A DNA stretch of 64,000 nt from Fusobacterium sp. FSA-380-WT-3A (GTDB taxonomy: Bacteria; Fusobacteriota; Fusobacteriia; Fusobacteriales; Fusobacteriaceae): positions 310,001 through 374,000 of the forward strand of contig NZ_JABAFQ010000001.1 in the NCBI RefSeq assembly GCF_012843705.1, written 5' to 3'. Every line of letters starts with the position of its first letter. Position 1 is the stretch's first letter. A program made the position numbers and the translations under genes. Under the pieces are notes generated by a model, which was not told the DNA's origin, did not search any database, and saw only the letters and a list, made by a program, of their open reading frames with translations. Below are positions 8,168 to 16,304 of the stretch, one piece after another.

Positions 8168-8509
8168 TTATGCAATTTTTCTATTTAAATATCGTTGACA
8201 TTGTTTTTCTGTATTATATCCCAATAAAACTCCAAGTATAAAATCTTCTTCAGGAGATAAATATGATAAAGAAGATTTATTAAAACTTTTTACTACTTTT
8301 ATTGAGTCTTTATTTCCAAAATATACATTAATCATTTTTTCATTTAAGTATTCAATCATATAGTCATAACCACACTCTTCTAACTTTTCTCTAATAACTT
8401 CTTCGTTATCATAAGAAGTGGTAAGAAGAGATAATATTCTAACACCTTTATCTAGTTCATAAATCATGTGTATAAAAACATCCAACTCTCTTCTTTTTTC
8501 TATACTCAT
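8168..8509 (-). CDS. DUF2023 family protein, flavodoxin-linked
   Basis: A 113-residue soluble protein (MSIEKRRELDVFIHMIYELDKG, with SYLSPEEDFILGVLLGY and a C-terminal QCQRYLNRK). The pattern matches DUF2023, a small family I recall as encoded beside flavodoxin in Helicobacter and Fusobacterium. Here it starts two bases after the flavodoxin stop codon, so it is in the same transcript and presumably serves or binds flavodoxin. Its biochemical role is not known. The stop codon lies in a short TTA trinucleotide run (8154-8170). Confidence 0.7.
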   Translation of the reverse strand: MSIEKRRELDVFIHMIYELDKGVRILSLLTTSYDNEEVIREKLEECGYDYMIEYLNEKMINVYFGNKDSIKVVKSFNKSSLSYLSPEEDFILGVLLGYNTEKQCQRYLNRKIA

Positions 8510-8511
8510 AA

Positions 8512-8988
8512 TTATTTCACACTCTCAACCCATTTATTAATTCTTTCTTCTGTTAAATCACTTTGATTATTTTCATCTATTACAAGACCAACAAATTCAT
8601 CATCTACTACTGCTCTTGAATTAGAGAATTCATACCCATCTGTAGAAGTTTTTCCTACAACATTTCCACCTATTTCAGTCACAACACTATATATTTCACC
8701 TATTCCATCTACAAATGTATCACCAAATCCAAATTGGTCACCAACACCTATTAATCCTACTTTTTTTCCTGAAAGATTTTTAGTTTTCAAAGTTTCAATA
8801 GCATCCATCCAACTGTCTTGTAAATCTCCCATTCCCCAAGTAGAAGTAGCAAATATTACAAATTCATACTCATCAACTTTATTTATTTCAGAAGCTTCAT
8901 ACACATCAGCTCCTAATAATTCTCCTACTCTTTTTGCTATATCTTCTGTAACTCCTGTAGTACTTCCATAAAAAATTCCTGTTTTCAT
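8512..8988 (-). CDS. fldA: Flavodoxin (long-chain type)
   Basis: FMN-binding electron carrier of 158 residues. The phosphate loop is GSTTGVTED at residues 8-16; the FMN-stacking region is TSTWGMGDLQDSW, and VGDQFGFGDTF follows. The long-chain segment (GYEFSNSRAV, then FVGLVIDENNQ) corresponds to that of E. coli FldA. In an anaerobe it can replace ferredoxin and can reduce radical SAM activases such as PflA, encoded nearby. It has its own promoter and is followed by DUF2023. A second flavodoxin gene lies at 26008. Confidence 0.93.
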   Translation of the reverse strand: MKTGIFYGSTTGVTEDIAKRVGELLGADVYEASEINKVDEYEFVIFATSTWGMGDLQDSWMDAIETLKTKNLSGKKVGLIGVGDQFGFGDTFVDGIGEIYSVVTEIGGNVVGKTSTDGYEFSNSRAVVDDEFVGLVIDENNQSDLTEERINKWVESVK

Positions 8989-9038
8989 TAATAAGCCTCC
9001 TTTTGAAAAATAATTTTAAATATTTTTTAGCTAAAAAA

Positions 9039-9067
9039 ATCTTACCATAAAATATTTAGTCTGTCAA
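9039..9067 (-). promoter_or_regulatory. Promoter for flavodoxin-DUF2023
   Basis: On the minus strand TTGACA (9062-9067), 17 bases, TAAGAT (9039-9044), about 50 bases before the flavodoxin ATG. The rest of the 9068-9225 stretch is AT-rich and shows nothing else. Confidence 0.7.
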
Positions 9068-9225
9068 ATATTTTTTTGTTTTAATTTAAAAACTCTTTAT
9101 TTTATCTAAAACAACAATCGATTATTATAATTTTTATAAAAATATAATAATTTAAAATACTCTTATATCTTATTACAAAAAATAATATAAAAATTATTTT
9201 TAAAATTTTAGTTTTTAATAAAAAA

Positions 9226-9247
9226 ACTGAAGAAAAATTTCTTCAGT
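9226..9247 (-). terminator. Intrinsic terminator of the ZIP transporter gene
   Basis: ACTGAAG (9226-9232) pairs with CTTCAGT (9241-9247), extendable inward through AAA/TTT; a T6 run follows on the minus strand. Confidence 0.8.
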
Positions 9248-9283
9248 ACTTTTATAAATCATTATAAAATTTTAGTTATTAAA

Positions 9284-10078
9284 TTATCCTAAAGCAACAT
9301 CCAATATCATCATTAAAGCAAAACCTACCATTACACTTAAAGTTCCTGTATCAGAATGTTCTCCTAAATTAGCTTCTGGTATAAGTTCTTCCACAACAAC
9401 ATACATCATTGCTCCAGCCGAAAATGATAATAACCATGGCATAAAATTTTCTAAAGAAGCTGATATAAAAACTGTCATAACTCCAAAAATAGGTTCAACT
9501 ATTCCTGATAAACTTCCTAATATAAAAGCTTTTGTAGTACTAAATCCTTCTCTTCTTAGTGGTAGTGATACTGCTGCCCCTTCAGGAAAATTTTGAATTC
9601 CAATTCCCAAAGCTAACCCCATAGCTGACGCCAAATAGCTAGGTTCATAAGAATTTTGACTAGCCAAAGCAAAAGAAAGTCCTATAGCTATTCCTTCAGG
9701 AATATTATGGAGAGTAACAGCAGTCATAAGAAGTGATGTCCTCTTAAAATTTGTATTTACACCTTCTATTTTATTTTTTCCACTATGTAAATGGGGAATT
9801 AATTTATCTAAAAGTAAAATAAAAAAAACTCCTCCTAAAAAACCTGTAGCTGCTGGTACCCATCCTATCATCCCAAGTACTTCAGCCTGTTCAATAGCCG
9901 GAGTAAGTAATCCAAACATTGAGGCAGAAATCATTATTCCTGCTGCAAATCCTAAAAATATTCTTTGGACATTATCTTTTATCTCTTTTTTAAAGAAAAA
10001 AACCATAGAAGAACCTAATGTAGTCATTAAAAATATAAATGTGGTTCCTAGAAATGTCCAATAAATTTCCTTAAACAT
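9284..10078 (-). CDS. zupT: ZIP-family divalent metal transporter (ZupT-like)
   Basis: A 264-residue inner-membrane protein with about eight helices. The two metal-binding helices carry HNIPEGIAIG and QNFPEGAAVS, the TM4/TM5 signatures of ZIP transporters; the His-rich cytosolic loop is short (LIPHLHSGKN). The closest recalled relatives are the ZupT/GufA group importing zinc, iron or manganese. A minus-strand promoter (TTGAAT 10133-10138, 17 bases, TATAAT 10110-10115) lies upstream, and no Fur- or Zur-like box is obvious. It is a single gene closed by the 9226 terminator. Substrate preference cannot be read from sequence. Confidence 0.88.
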   Translation of the reverse strand: MFKEIYWTFLGTTFIFLMTTLGSSMVFFFKKEIKDNVQRIFLGFAAGIMISASMFGLLTPAIEQAEVLGMIGWVPAATGFLGGVFFILLLDKLIPHLHSGKNKIEGVNTNFKRTSLLMTAVTLHNIPEGIAIGLSFALASQNSYEPSYLASAMGLALGIGIQNFPEGAAVSLPLRREGFSTTKAFILGSLSGIVEPIFGVMTVFISASLENFMPWLLSFSAGAMMYVVVEELIPEANLGEHSDTGTLSVMVGFALMMILDVALG

Positions 10079-10383
10079 AAAGTCCCTCCTAAAAATTTAT
10101 TAACACACAATTATATATTATAAACTAATAAAATTCAAGAAAAACTTTAAAATAAAAATATATAGTTTTTAATTATAATCTTTTTCTAAAAACACAAAAT
10201 ATTGTAAAAAAAAGTTGAAAAAACACAATATACATGATATCATTAGTTATTAAATAATTTTATTGAATTTTAATTTTCTTAAAATTTGTAAACAAAATAT
10301 TTGACAACTTCAAAGTAATATGATATAAAATATACATGAACATTGTTAATGTACATTTAAATTTTTTAAGGAGGAAATAAATA
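10079..10383. other. Divergent control region between zupT and pflB
   Basis: This 305-base gap holds the zupT promoter (minus strand, 10110-10138), the pflB promoter (10301-10329) and, just downstream of its -10 box, the inverted repeat ACATT-GTT-AATGT (10340-10352) followed by ATGTACAT. No ORF with a ribosome site was found in the 10140-10300 part. Confidence 0.6.
10301..10329 (+). promoter_or_regulatory. pflB: Strong promoter of pflB
   Basis: TTGACA (10301-10306), 17 bases, TATAAA (10324-10329): near consensus. The inverted repeat at 10340-10352 sits at the expected transcript start, a typical repressor position. TTGTAAAC...TTTGACAA overlaps the -35 box and loosely recalls a redox-regulator (Rex) site, but the match is poor. 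Confidence 0.8.
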
Positions 10384-12612
10384 ATGGAAGCATGGAATGG
10401 TTTTAAAGGAGATCTTTGGAAAAGAGAAATCAATGTCAGAAATTTTATACAAAATAACTACACACCTTATGAAGGAGACGATAGTTTCTTAGAAAGTAGC
10501 TCTGAAAAAACTAAAAAAGTTTGGGACAAATTAACTGAACTTCTTGCAGAAGAAAGAAAAAGAGGAGTTTATGATGCTGAAACTAAAAAGCCTCAAGCTA
10601 TAGATGCTTATGGACCAGGATATATAGATAAAGAATCTGAGGTAATTGTTGGAGTTCAAACAGATGTTCCTTTAAAAAGAGGAATTTATCCAAAAGGTGG
10701 ATTAAGAGTAGTTGAGAAAGCTCTTAAAGCTTATGGATTTGAAATAGACCCAATGACAGAAGAAATTTTTACAAGATATAGAAAATGCCATAATGAAGGA
10801 GTTTTCCAAGTATATACTGATGAAATGAAAGCATGCAGAAGTGCTGGAATAATTACAGGACTACCTGATGCTTATGGAAGAGGAAGAATCATAGGAGATT
10901 ACAGAAGAGTAGCTCTTTATGGAATAGATAGACTTATAGAAGATAAACAACAACAAATGAAACTTCTTGAAATAGCTGAATTAGATGATGAAACTATCAG
11001 AAGAAGAGAAGAAATTGCTGACCAAATTTCTGAAATGAAAAAATTTGTAAAAATGTGTGCTTCATATGGTTTTGATGTTACTAAACCAGCAACTAATGCA
11101 AAAGAGGCTGTTCAATTTGTATATTTTGCTTATTTAGCTGTTACAAAAGACCAAGATGGAGCTGCTACTTCTTTAGGAAGAACTTCTACTTTTTTAGATA
11201 TATATATTGAAAGAGATTTACAAAATGGAGTAATTACAGAAGAAGAAGCTCAAGAATTAATTGACCAATTTATTATTAAATTAAGAATAATCAGATTCTT
11301 AAGAGCTCCTGAATATAATGAGTTATTCTCTGGAGACCCTACTTGGGTAACAGAATCTGTTGGAGGACAAGGAGTAGATGGAAGAACTTTAGTTACTAAA
11401 AACTCATTCAGATACTTAAATACTTTATATAATTTAGGACCAGCACCAGAACCAAACTTAACAGTTTTATGGTCTGTAAATTCTCCAGAAAATTGGAAAA
11501 AATTCTGTTCAAAAGTTTCTATAAACACTTCAGCTATCCAATATGAAAATGATGATTTAATGAGACCTGATTTAGGTGACGATTATGGTATAGCTTGTTG
11601 TGTTTCTCCAATGCAAATTGGAAAAGGAATGGAATTCTTTGGAGCTAGAGCAAACTTAGCAAAATGTTTATTGTATGCTATTAATGGTGGAAGAGATGAA
11701 AAATCAGGAAAACAAGTTGGACCAAAATATCAAGGAGCAGTTGGTGAATATTTAGATTTTGATGATGTAATGGAAAAATTTGATAGAATGATGAAATGGC
11801 TTTCTGGAGTATATGTAAATGCTTTAAAAATAATTCACTATATGCATGATAAATATGCTTATGAAGCTTTTGCTATGGCTTTACATGATTTAAATATAAG
11901 AAGAACTCAAGCTACAGGAATAGCTGGACTTTCAATTGTTGCTGACTCACTAGCTGCTATTAAAAATGCAAAAGTAAAAGTTGTAAGGGATGAAACTGGA
12001 CTTGTAGTTGATTTCATCAGAGAAGGAGAATATGTTCCTTACGGAAATAATAATAAAGAAACAGATGATTTAGCTGTAATGGTAGTAGAAAAATTTATGA
12101 ATCATTTGAGAGCCCATGAAACTTATAGAAATTCTGTTCCTACTCAATCTGTTTTAACTATTACTTCAAATGTAGTTTATGGTAAAAAAACAGGAAATAC
12201 TCCAGATGGAAGACTAGGTGGAACACCATTTGCTCCAGGAGCTAACCCTATGAATGGAAGAGATACTAATGGAGCTTTAGCTTCTTTATTATCAGTAGCA
12301 AAATTACCATTCCACCATGCTGAAGACGGAATATCTTATACTTTTGCTATAACTCCAGCAGCTCTTGGAAAATCTGATGAAGAAAGAGTAAATAACTTAA
12401 TAGGATTATTAGATGGTTACTTTACTCCTGAAGGTGGACAACATCTAAATGTCAATGTATTCAATAGAGAATTATTAGAAGATGCTATGGAACATCCTGA
12501 AAAATATCCACAACTTACAATCAGGGTTTCTGGTTATGCTGTAAACTTCATAAAACTTACTAGAGAACAACAACTTGATGTATTATCAAGAACTATTAAT
12601 CAAAGAATGTAA
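10384..12612 (+). CDS. pflB: Formate C-acetyltransferase (pyruvate formate-lyase)
   Basis: Glycyl-radical enzyme converting pyruvate and CoA to acetyl-CoA and formate, the central anaerobic step. The catalytic cysteine pair is Cys405-Cys406 (IACCVSPM), and the radical glycine is Gly717 in the C-terminal RVSGYAV. Length is 742 residues, against about 760 in E. coli. AAGGAGG precedes the ATG. The activating enzyme is encoded 81 bases downstream, past a 10-bp hairpin. Formate made here could be moved by the FNT-family channel at 38181, though that link is inferred. Confidence 0.97.
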   Translation: MEAWNGFKGDLWKREINVRNFIQNNYTPYEGDDSFLESSSEKTKKVWDKLTELLAEERKRGVYDAETKKPQAIDAYGPGYIDKESEVIVGVQTDVPLKRGIYPKGGLRVVEKALKAYGFEIDPMTEEIFTRYRKCHNEGVFQVYTDEMKACRSAGIITGLPDAYGRGRIIGDYRRVALYGIDRLIEDKQQQMKLLEIAELDDETIRRREEIADQISEMKKFVKMCASYGFDVTKPATNAKEAVQFVYFAYLAVTKDQDGAATSLGRTSTFLDIYIERDLQNGVITEEEAQELIDQFIIKLRIIRFLRAPEYNELFSGDPTWVTESVGGQGVDGRTLVTKNSFRYLNTLYNLGPAPEPNLTVLWSVNSPENWKKFCSKVSINTSAIQYENDDLMRPDLGDDYGIACCVSPMQIGKGMEFFGARANLAKCLLYAINGGRDEKSGKQVGPKYQGAVGEYLDFDDVMEKFDRMMKWLSGVYVNALKIIHYMHDKYAYEAFAMALHDLNIRRTQATGIAGLSIVADSLAAIKNAKVKVVRDETGLVVDFIREGEYVPYGNNNKETDDLAVMVVEKFMNHLRAHETYRNSVPTQSVLTITSNVVYGKKTGNTPDGRLGGTPFAPGANPMNGRDTNGALASLLSVAKLPFHHAEDGISYTFAITPAALGKSDEERVNNLIGLLDGYFTPEGGQHLNVNVFNRELLEDAMEHPEKYPQLTIRVSGYAVNFIKLTREQQLDVLSRTINQRM

Positions 12613-12631
12613 TAATTTTGTTATAAAAAAT

Positions 12632-12666
12632 TAAGGGATTGATTCACATTGTGGAGCAATCCCTTA
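12632..12666 (+). terminator. Hairpin between pflB and pflA (partial terminator or processing site)
   Basis: TAAGGGATTG (12632-12641) pairs with CAATCCCTTA (12657-12666). Only a broken T run follows, so it probably stabilises the pflB end and lowers read-through into pflA rather than stopping all transcription. Confidence 0.6.
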
Positions 12667-12693
12667 TTTAAAATTAATTAGGAGAAATTAAAA

Positions 12694-13422
12694 ATGGAAA
12701 ATATAAAAGGAAAAATTCACTCATTTGAAAGTTTTGGAACCGTTGATGGACCTGGAATAAGATTTGTAATTTTTTTACAAGGTTGTCCTTTAAGATGTAA
12801 ATTTTGCCATAACCCTGATACTTGGGATATGAAAACTTCTAAAAAAGAAATGACTGCTCAAGAAGTTTTTGATGAAATGATAAAATATAAAAGTTTTTTT
12901 GGTACTAAAGGTGGTGTTACTGTAACAGGTGGTGAACCTCTTGTGCAAAAAGATTTTTTACTTGAGTTTTTTAGAATCTGTAAAAAAAATGGAATTCACA
13001 CAACTTTAGATACATCAGGATATATATTTGATGAAAAAGTAAAAGAAATCTTAAAATACACTGATTTAGTTTTATTAGATATAAAATGTATTGATAAAAA
13101 TGTATATAAAGATTTAACAAAAGTTGAACTTGAAAATACTTTAAAATTTTTAGATTATCTAAAAGAAAAAAATAAAAAAGTTTGGATAAGACATGTAATT
13201 GTTCCTACAATAACTGATAATGATAATTTATTAGAAACTCTTGCTAAATATTTGAAAGATTATAAAAATATTATTGAAAAAATAGAATTATTACCTTACC
13301 ATACTTTAGGAGTTTTTAAATATCAAGAACTTAACATGGAATATCCATTAAAAGATATAGATGCACTTTCCAATGAAAGACTTTTAAATGCAAAAGAAAT
13401 ATTTAAGAAATATGGATTTTAA
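12694..13422 (+). CDS. pflA: Pyruvate formate-lyase-activating enzyme
   Basis: Radical SAM activase (242 residues) that installs the glycyl radical on PflB using S-adenosylmethionine and a 4Fe-4S cluster. The cluster motif is GCPLRCKFCHNPDTW (Cys-x3-Cys-x2-Cys) near residue 30, preceded by the family block SFGTVDGPGIRFVIFLQ; GGVTVTGGEPL is the SAM-binding glycine motif. The gene order pflB-pflA is standard. Flavodoxin, encoded at 8512 and 26008, is the known electron donor to PflA in other bacteria. Confidence 0.96.
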   Translation: MENIKGKIHSFESFGTVDGPGIRFVIFLQGCPLRCKFCHNPDTWDMKTSKKEMTAQEVFDEMIKYKSFFGTKGGVTVTGGEPLVQKDFLLEFFRICKKNGIHTTLDTSGYIFDEKVKEILKYTDLVLLDIKCIDKNVYKDLTKVELENTLKFLDYLKEKNKKVWIRHVIVPTITDNDNLLETLAKYLKDYKNIIEKIELLPYHTLGVFKYQELNMEYPLKDIDALSNERLLNAKEIFKKYGF

Positions 13423-13442
13423 TAATATATCTAAATATTAAT

Positions 13443-13512
13443 AAAAGGTTGCTACTCATATTCATAACTTAAATAAAAATTTTTATGATTATGCTAATAT
13501 AGACAACCTTTT
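13443..13512. terminator. Large bidirectional terminator hairpin
   Basis: AAAAGGTTG (13443-13451) pairs with CAACCTTTT (13504-13512), enclosing an AT-rich interior with a second TTCATAA/TTATGA pairing. It lies between pflA and the convergent alaX and belongs to the GTTG-arm hairpin group described in the findings. Confidence 0.75.
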
Positions 13513-13517
13513 TTATT

Positions 13518-14264
13518 TTATAAATATAACTTTATAAAATCTTCAATTTCAGATAGTTCTATAATCAATCTCTCAGAAGTTTTTCCAATATTTTTTCTTT
13601 TAACTTTCATTTTTCCTAAATATTTTGTATTTTCGCAATGAGTCCCTCCACACGGAATACAATAATCTAAACATTGCCAATATAATGCTTCCTTTTCTTC
13701 TCTATGTGGAAATGTAACTATTTTTAATCCCTCTTTAATAAGATTATTTGATTTTTCTTCAATTAATAATAATTCATCTTTTGAAAATTTATTTTCTGTT
13801 GCAAAGTCTAATCTCCCATAAGTTGAAGTTATTTTGGCTCCAACTATGGATTTTCTAATATCAGGACGAATAGTTTCTAAAACCATAAGTGCTAGATGTA
13901 ATCCTGAATGATGTAAAGTTGTTTTAGCTCTTTTTTCTGTATCTATTTTTATTATAAAAGACTCTCCTATTTCTAAAGTTTTTAATATCTCTTTATCAAT
14001 ATGATGTACTATTAAATTTTCAACTTTTATACTAGGAAAATCCTCTAAAAAAATATTTCTTCCTTTTATTTTTGTAGTATTAAAAAATTCTATTTTTTCA
14101 TTAGTTTTTTCTCTTATTAAATAACCAATATCCCCAATTTGTCCTCCCCCTTCAGGATAAGCAACAGTTTTATCAAATATAACCCCATCTTCATTTATTT
14201 CAGTTAATATCCCTTTACAAGAACTTAAAAATTGATTTTTATAAAATAATTTTTCTGTTTTCAT
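13518..14264 (-). CDS. alaX: Alanyl-tRNA editing protein (AlaX family)
   Basis: A free-standing homologue of the AlaRS editing domain that removes Ser or Gly wrongly attached to tRNA-Ala. The two zinc-binding motifs are present: H-x3-H in HHSGLHLAL (about residues 119-123) and C-x3-H in PCGGTHCEN (about 205-209). The N-terminal beta-barrel region includes YPEGGGQIGDIGYL, also an AlaX hallmark. At 248 residues it fits the mid-size (AlaX-M) class. It is divergent from the MocR-type regulator and convergent with pflA. Confidence 0.9.
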   Translation of the reverse strand: MKTEKLFYKNQFLSSCKGILTEINEDGVIFDKTVAYPEGGGQIGDIGYLIREKTNEKIEFFNTTKIKGRNIFLEDFPSIKVENLIVHHIDKEILKTLEIGESFIIKIDTEKRAKTTLHHSGLHLALMVLETIRPDIRKSIVGAKITSTYGRLDFATENKFSKDELLLIEEKSNNLIKEGLKIVTFPHREEKEALYWQCLDYCIPCGGTHCENTKYLGKMKVKRKNIGKTSERLIIELSEIEDFIKLYL

Positions 14265-14310
14265 TTTCTCTCCTTAAATTTCTATTTACAAAATTAATAA
14301 AAAAATATAT

Positions 14311-14338
14311 TATATAACAGTATATAAACTGATATATA
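14311..14338. promoter_or_regulatory. Palindromic operator candidate between alaX and mocR
   Basis: TATATAACAGT (14311-14321), six bases, ACTGATATATA (14328-14338): an inverted repeat with ten of eleven positions matching, in the divergent promoter region. A site for the MocR-type regulator is the simplest reading. Confidence 0.45.
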
Positions 14339-14413
14339 AAAATTTTAATAATTTATTATATAGAAGTCAATAAAATAACAAGAAAGTGTTATATCACAGT
14401 TAAGAGGTAATTT

Positions 14414-15826
14414 ATGGAAAAAGATTTTAAATATATTGAATTGTATAAAAAATTAAAAGAAAAAATTGAGAAAAATGAATTAACAGAAAATAGTAAATTA
14501 CCATCTATAAGATTTTTAGCTAAAAAATACAATCTTAATAATATTACTGTATTAAAAGCCTATAATTTATTAGAAAAAGATGGATACATAATTAAAAAAC
14601 AAGGAGCTGGTATTTTTGTAAAACCAAAAGAATACATTTTTTATAATTCTCCTATTAAAAATTCAACAAACACTTTTAATCAAGGATTTAAAAAATTAGA
14701 TAGTGATAATATTATTAATTTTATTAGTGGAAACCAAAATTTTAATATAGAAATCTACAATAAATTAAAAGAAATTCTTTTAAAACTTTCTAATTCTTTA
14801 GAGTATGATGTCTTTAATTATCAATTAACCGAAGGAAATGAAAAATTAAGAAAAATTATAAAAGATAAACTTTTAAAAAAAGATATTTATATTTCTATAA
14901 AAAATATTCAAATAATAAATGGAACACAGCAAGGTTTAGATTTAATTTTAAAATCCATAATCACTAAAAATCGAAATAAAATAATAGTTGGAGAACCTAC
15001 TTATCATGGTGCATTGAATATTTTTAGAAATAATTGTAAAATTTTTACTGTTAAAATGGAAAAAGATGGATTTAATTTGGAGGAGTTAGAAAATATACTT
15101 ATAAATGAAAAAATTTCTTTTATTTATACAATGACTGATTTAAGTTGTCCTATGGGAATTTCTTGGAGTGACGAAAAGAAAATTAAATTGTTAGAATTAG
15201 CTAAAAAATATAAAACTTATATTTTGGAGGATGATTTTTCATCAGAACTTTATTATAATAATTCTAAAAAAATATCTCTAAAAAGTTTAGATACAGAAAA
15301 TAAATATGTTATTTATTTGAAATCTTATTCAAAAATTTTAAGCTCTGGTTTAAGATTAGCTTTTATGATTTTTCCAAATGAATTATCAGAAAAAATAAAA
15401 GGAGCTAAATTTATATCAGATATTTCTAGTTCTGGTTTAGAGCAATATATTTTATTAGAATTTTTAAAAGATAAATTTTTAGAACAACATATAAAAAACT
15501 TAAATAAAATTTATAAAGAGAGATATGAATATATAAAAAGCGAAATTAAGAAGATAGAAGAATTAGAAATAGAGTATGATATTGAAGGTGGTTTTTATAT
15601 TTGGCTTAAACTAGATTCTAAAATTGACTACAATAAATTTTATTCTGAAACTAAAAAATTAGGTATATTATTATTACCTGCTTTTTATTTTTACTTAGAC
15701 AATAAAAATCGTCCATATTTTAGATTGAGTTTTGCTTCTACTGATAAAGAAAAAATTTCTTTAGGATTTAAAGGAATAAAAGAAATTATAGAAAATTTAA
15801 ATACAAAAAGAAAAAATACTCAATAA
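14414..15826 (+). CDS. MocR/PdxR-type transcription regulator (GntR HTH fused to aminotransferase fold)
   Basis: A 470-residue regulator. Residues 1-75 form a GntR winged helix (LPSIRFLAKKYNLNNITVLKAYNLLEKDGYIIKKQ split around the wing GAGIFV). The rest is a class I/II aminotransferase fold that binds PLP; the Schiff-base lysine is expected in LKSYSKILSSG, preceded by EDDFSSELYYN. Such proteins sense PLP or amino-acid adducts and usually regulate a divergent gene plus themselves. Here the divergent gene is alaX, with a palindrome between them. No PLP-synthesis genes are adjacent, so the target pathway is unknown. Confidence 0.9.
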   Translation: MEKDFKYIELYKKLKEKIEKNELTENSKLPSIRFLAKKYNLNNITVLKAYNLLEKDGYIIKKQGAGIFVKPKEYIFYNSPIKNSTNTFNQGFKKLDSDNIINFISGNQNFNIEIYNKLKEILLKLSNSLEYDVFNYQLTEGNEKLRKIIKDKLLKKDIYISIKNIQIINGTQQGLDLILKSIITKNRNKIIVGEPTYHGALNIFRNNCKIFTVKMEKDGFNLEELENILINEKISFIYTMTDLSCPMGISWSDEKKIKLLELAKKYKTYILEDDFSSELYYNNSKKISLKSLDTENKYVIYLKSYSKILSSGLRLAFMIFPNELSEKIKGAKFISDISSSGLEQYILLEFLKDKFLEQHIKNLNKIYKERYEYIKSEIKKIEELEIEYDIEGGFYIWLKLDSKIDYNKFYSETKKLGILLLPAFYFYLDNKNRPYFRLSFASTDKEKISLGFKGIKEIIENLNTKRKNTQ

Positions 15827-15873
15827 AGTATTTCTTCTTTCCGTAAAATTTATCAATAAGAATAAAATTAAAT

Positions 15874-15966
15874 TTATATAGGCACATTAGTTTTTAAAAA
15901 TTCATAAAAAAATAAACCTATTCCTATAAAAAATATTAATCCTAAAATTTCTATTAATTTTTTCAT
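15874..15966 (-). CDS. Putative 30-residue single-pass membrane protein
   Basis: A short minus-strand ORF in the 478-base gap before clpB. It encodes MKKLIEILGL, IFFIGIGLFF and YEFLKTNVPI: two Lys, one hydrophobic helix of about 18 residues, and a short polar tail, exactly the layout of bacterial small membrane proteins. There is no ribosome site directly before ATG; AAGGAGG (16009-16015) is about 41 bases upstream, and a GATAG/CTATC pairing between them could bring it nearer. No similar known protein is recognised. It could also be a chance ORF. Confidence 0.4.
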   Translation of the reverse strand: MKKLIEILGLIFFIGIGLFFYEFLKTNVPI

Positions 15967-16304
15967 TATAATTTTTTGATAGATACTATAAAAATTTCTC
16001 TATCTAACCTCCTTAGAATATATTTAACTTTAATTATCATATCATTTACTTTTATTCTTTTCAATATTAAAAAATTTTTAAATAATAAAAGTAACTTTTT
16101 TTAATTAAACCATTCTAAAATTTTATATTTTAATTAAATTTTATACTAATTTACAAATATTTTTTTCATTTTGAAAAAAATATATAACTTTTTTAAAACT
16201 TTTCTCGTCATAATGTCAGATTGAAAGTTAAAAATAAAATAATTCTTTTTTGAAAGTTAAGAATTATTAAAAATGTATTTGCCTGTCTATGGAGGAGGTA
16301 AAAT
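15967..16304. promoter_or_regulatory. clpB upstream region with inverted and direct repeats
   Basis: Contains two copies of TTGAAAGTTAA (16221-16231 and 16250-16260) and the inverted repeat AATAATTCTT (16238-16247) / AAGAATTATT (16259-16268), just before the ribosome site GGAGGAGG of clpB. The arrangement suggests a heat-shock operator, but it is neither a CIRCE element nor a CtsR heptad repeat. Nothing else is seen in the AT-rich stretch 16020-16200. Confidence 0.45.

Noticed and set aside
8154-8170. TTA trinucleotide run as a phase-variable repeat
   Set aside because: It lies between a terminator and a stop codon, outside any reading frame or promoter spacer where slippage would matter.
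16221-16268. CIRCE or CtsR element before clpB
   Set aside because: Neither consensus is present; only an unrelated inverted repeat and direct repeat are seen.
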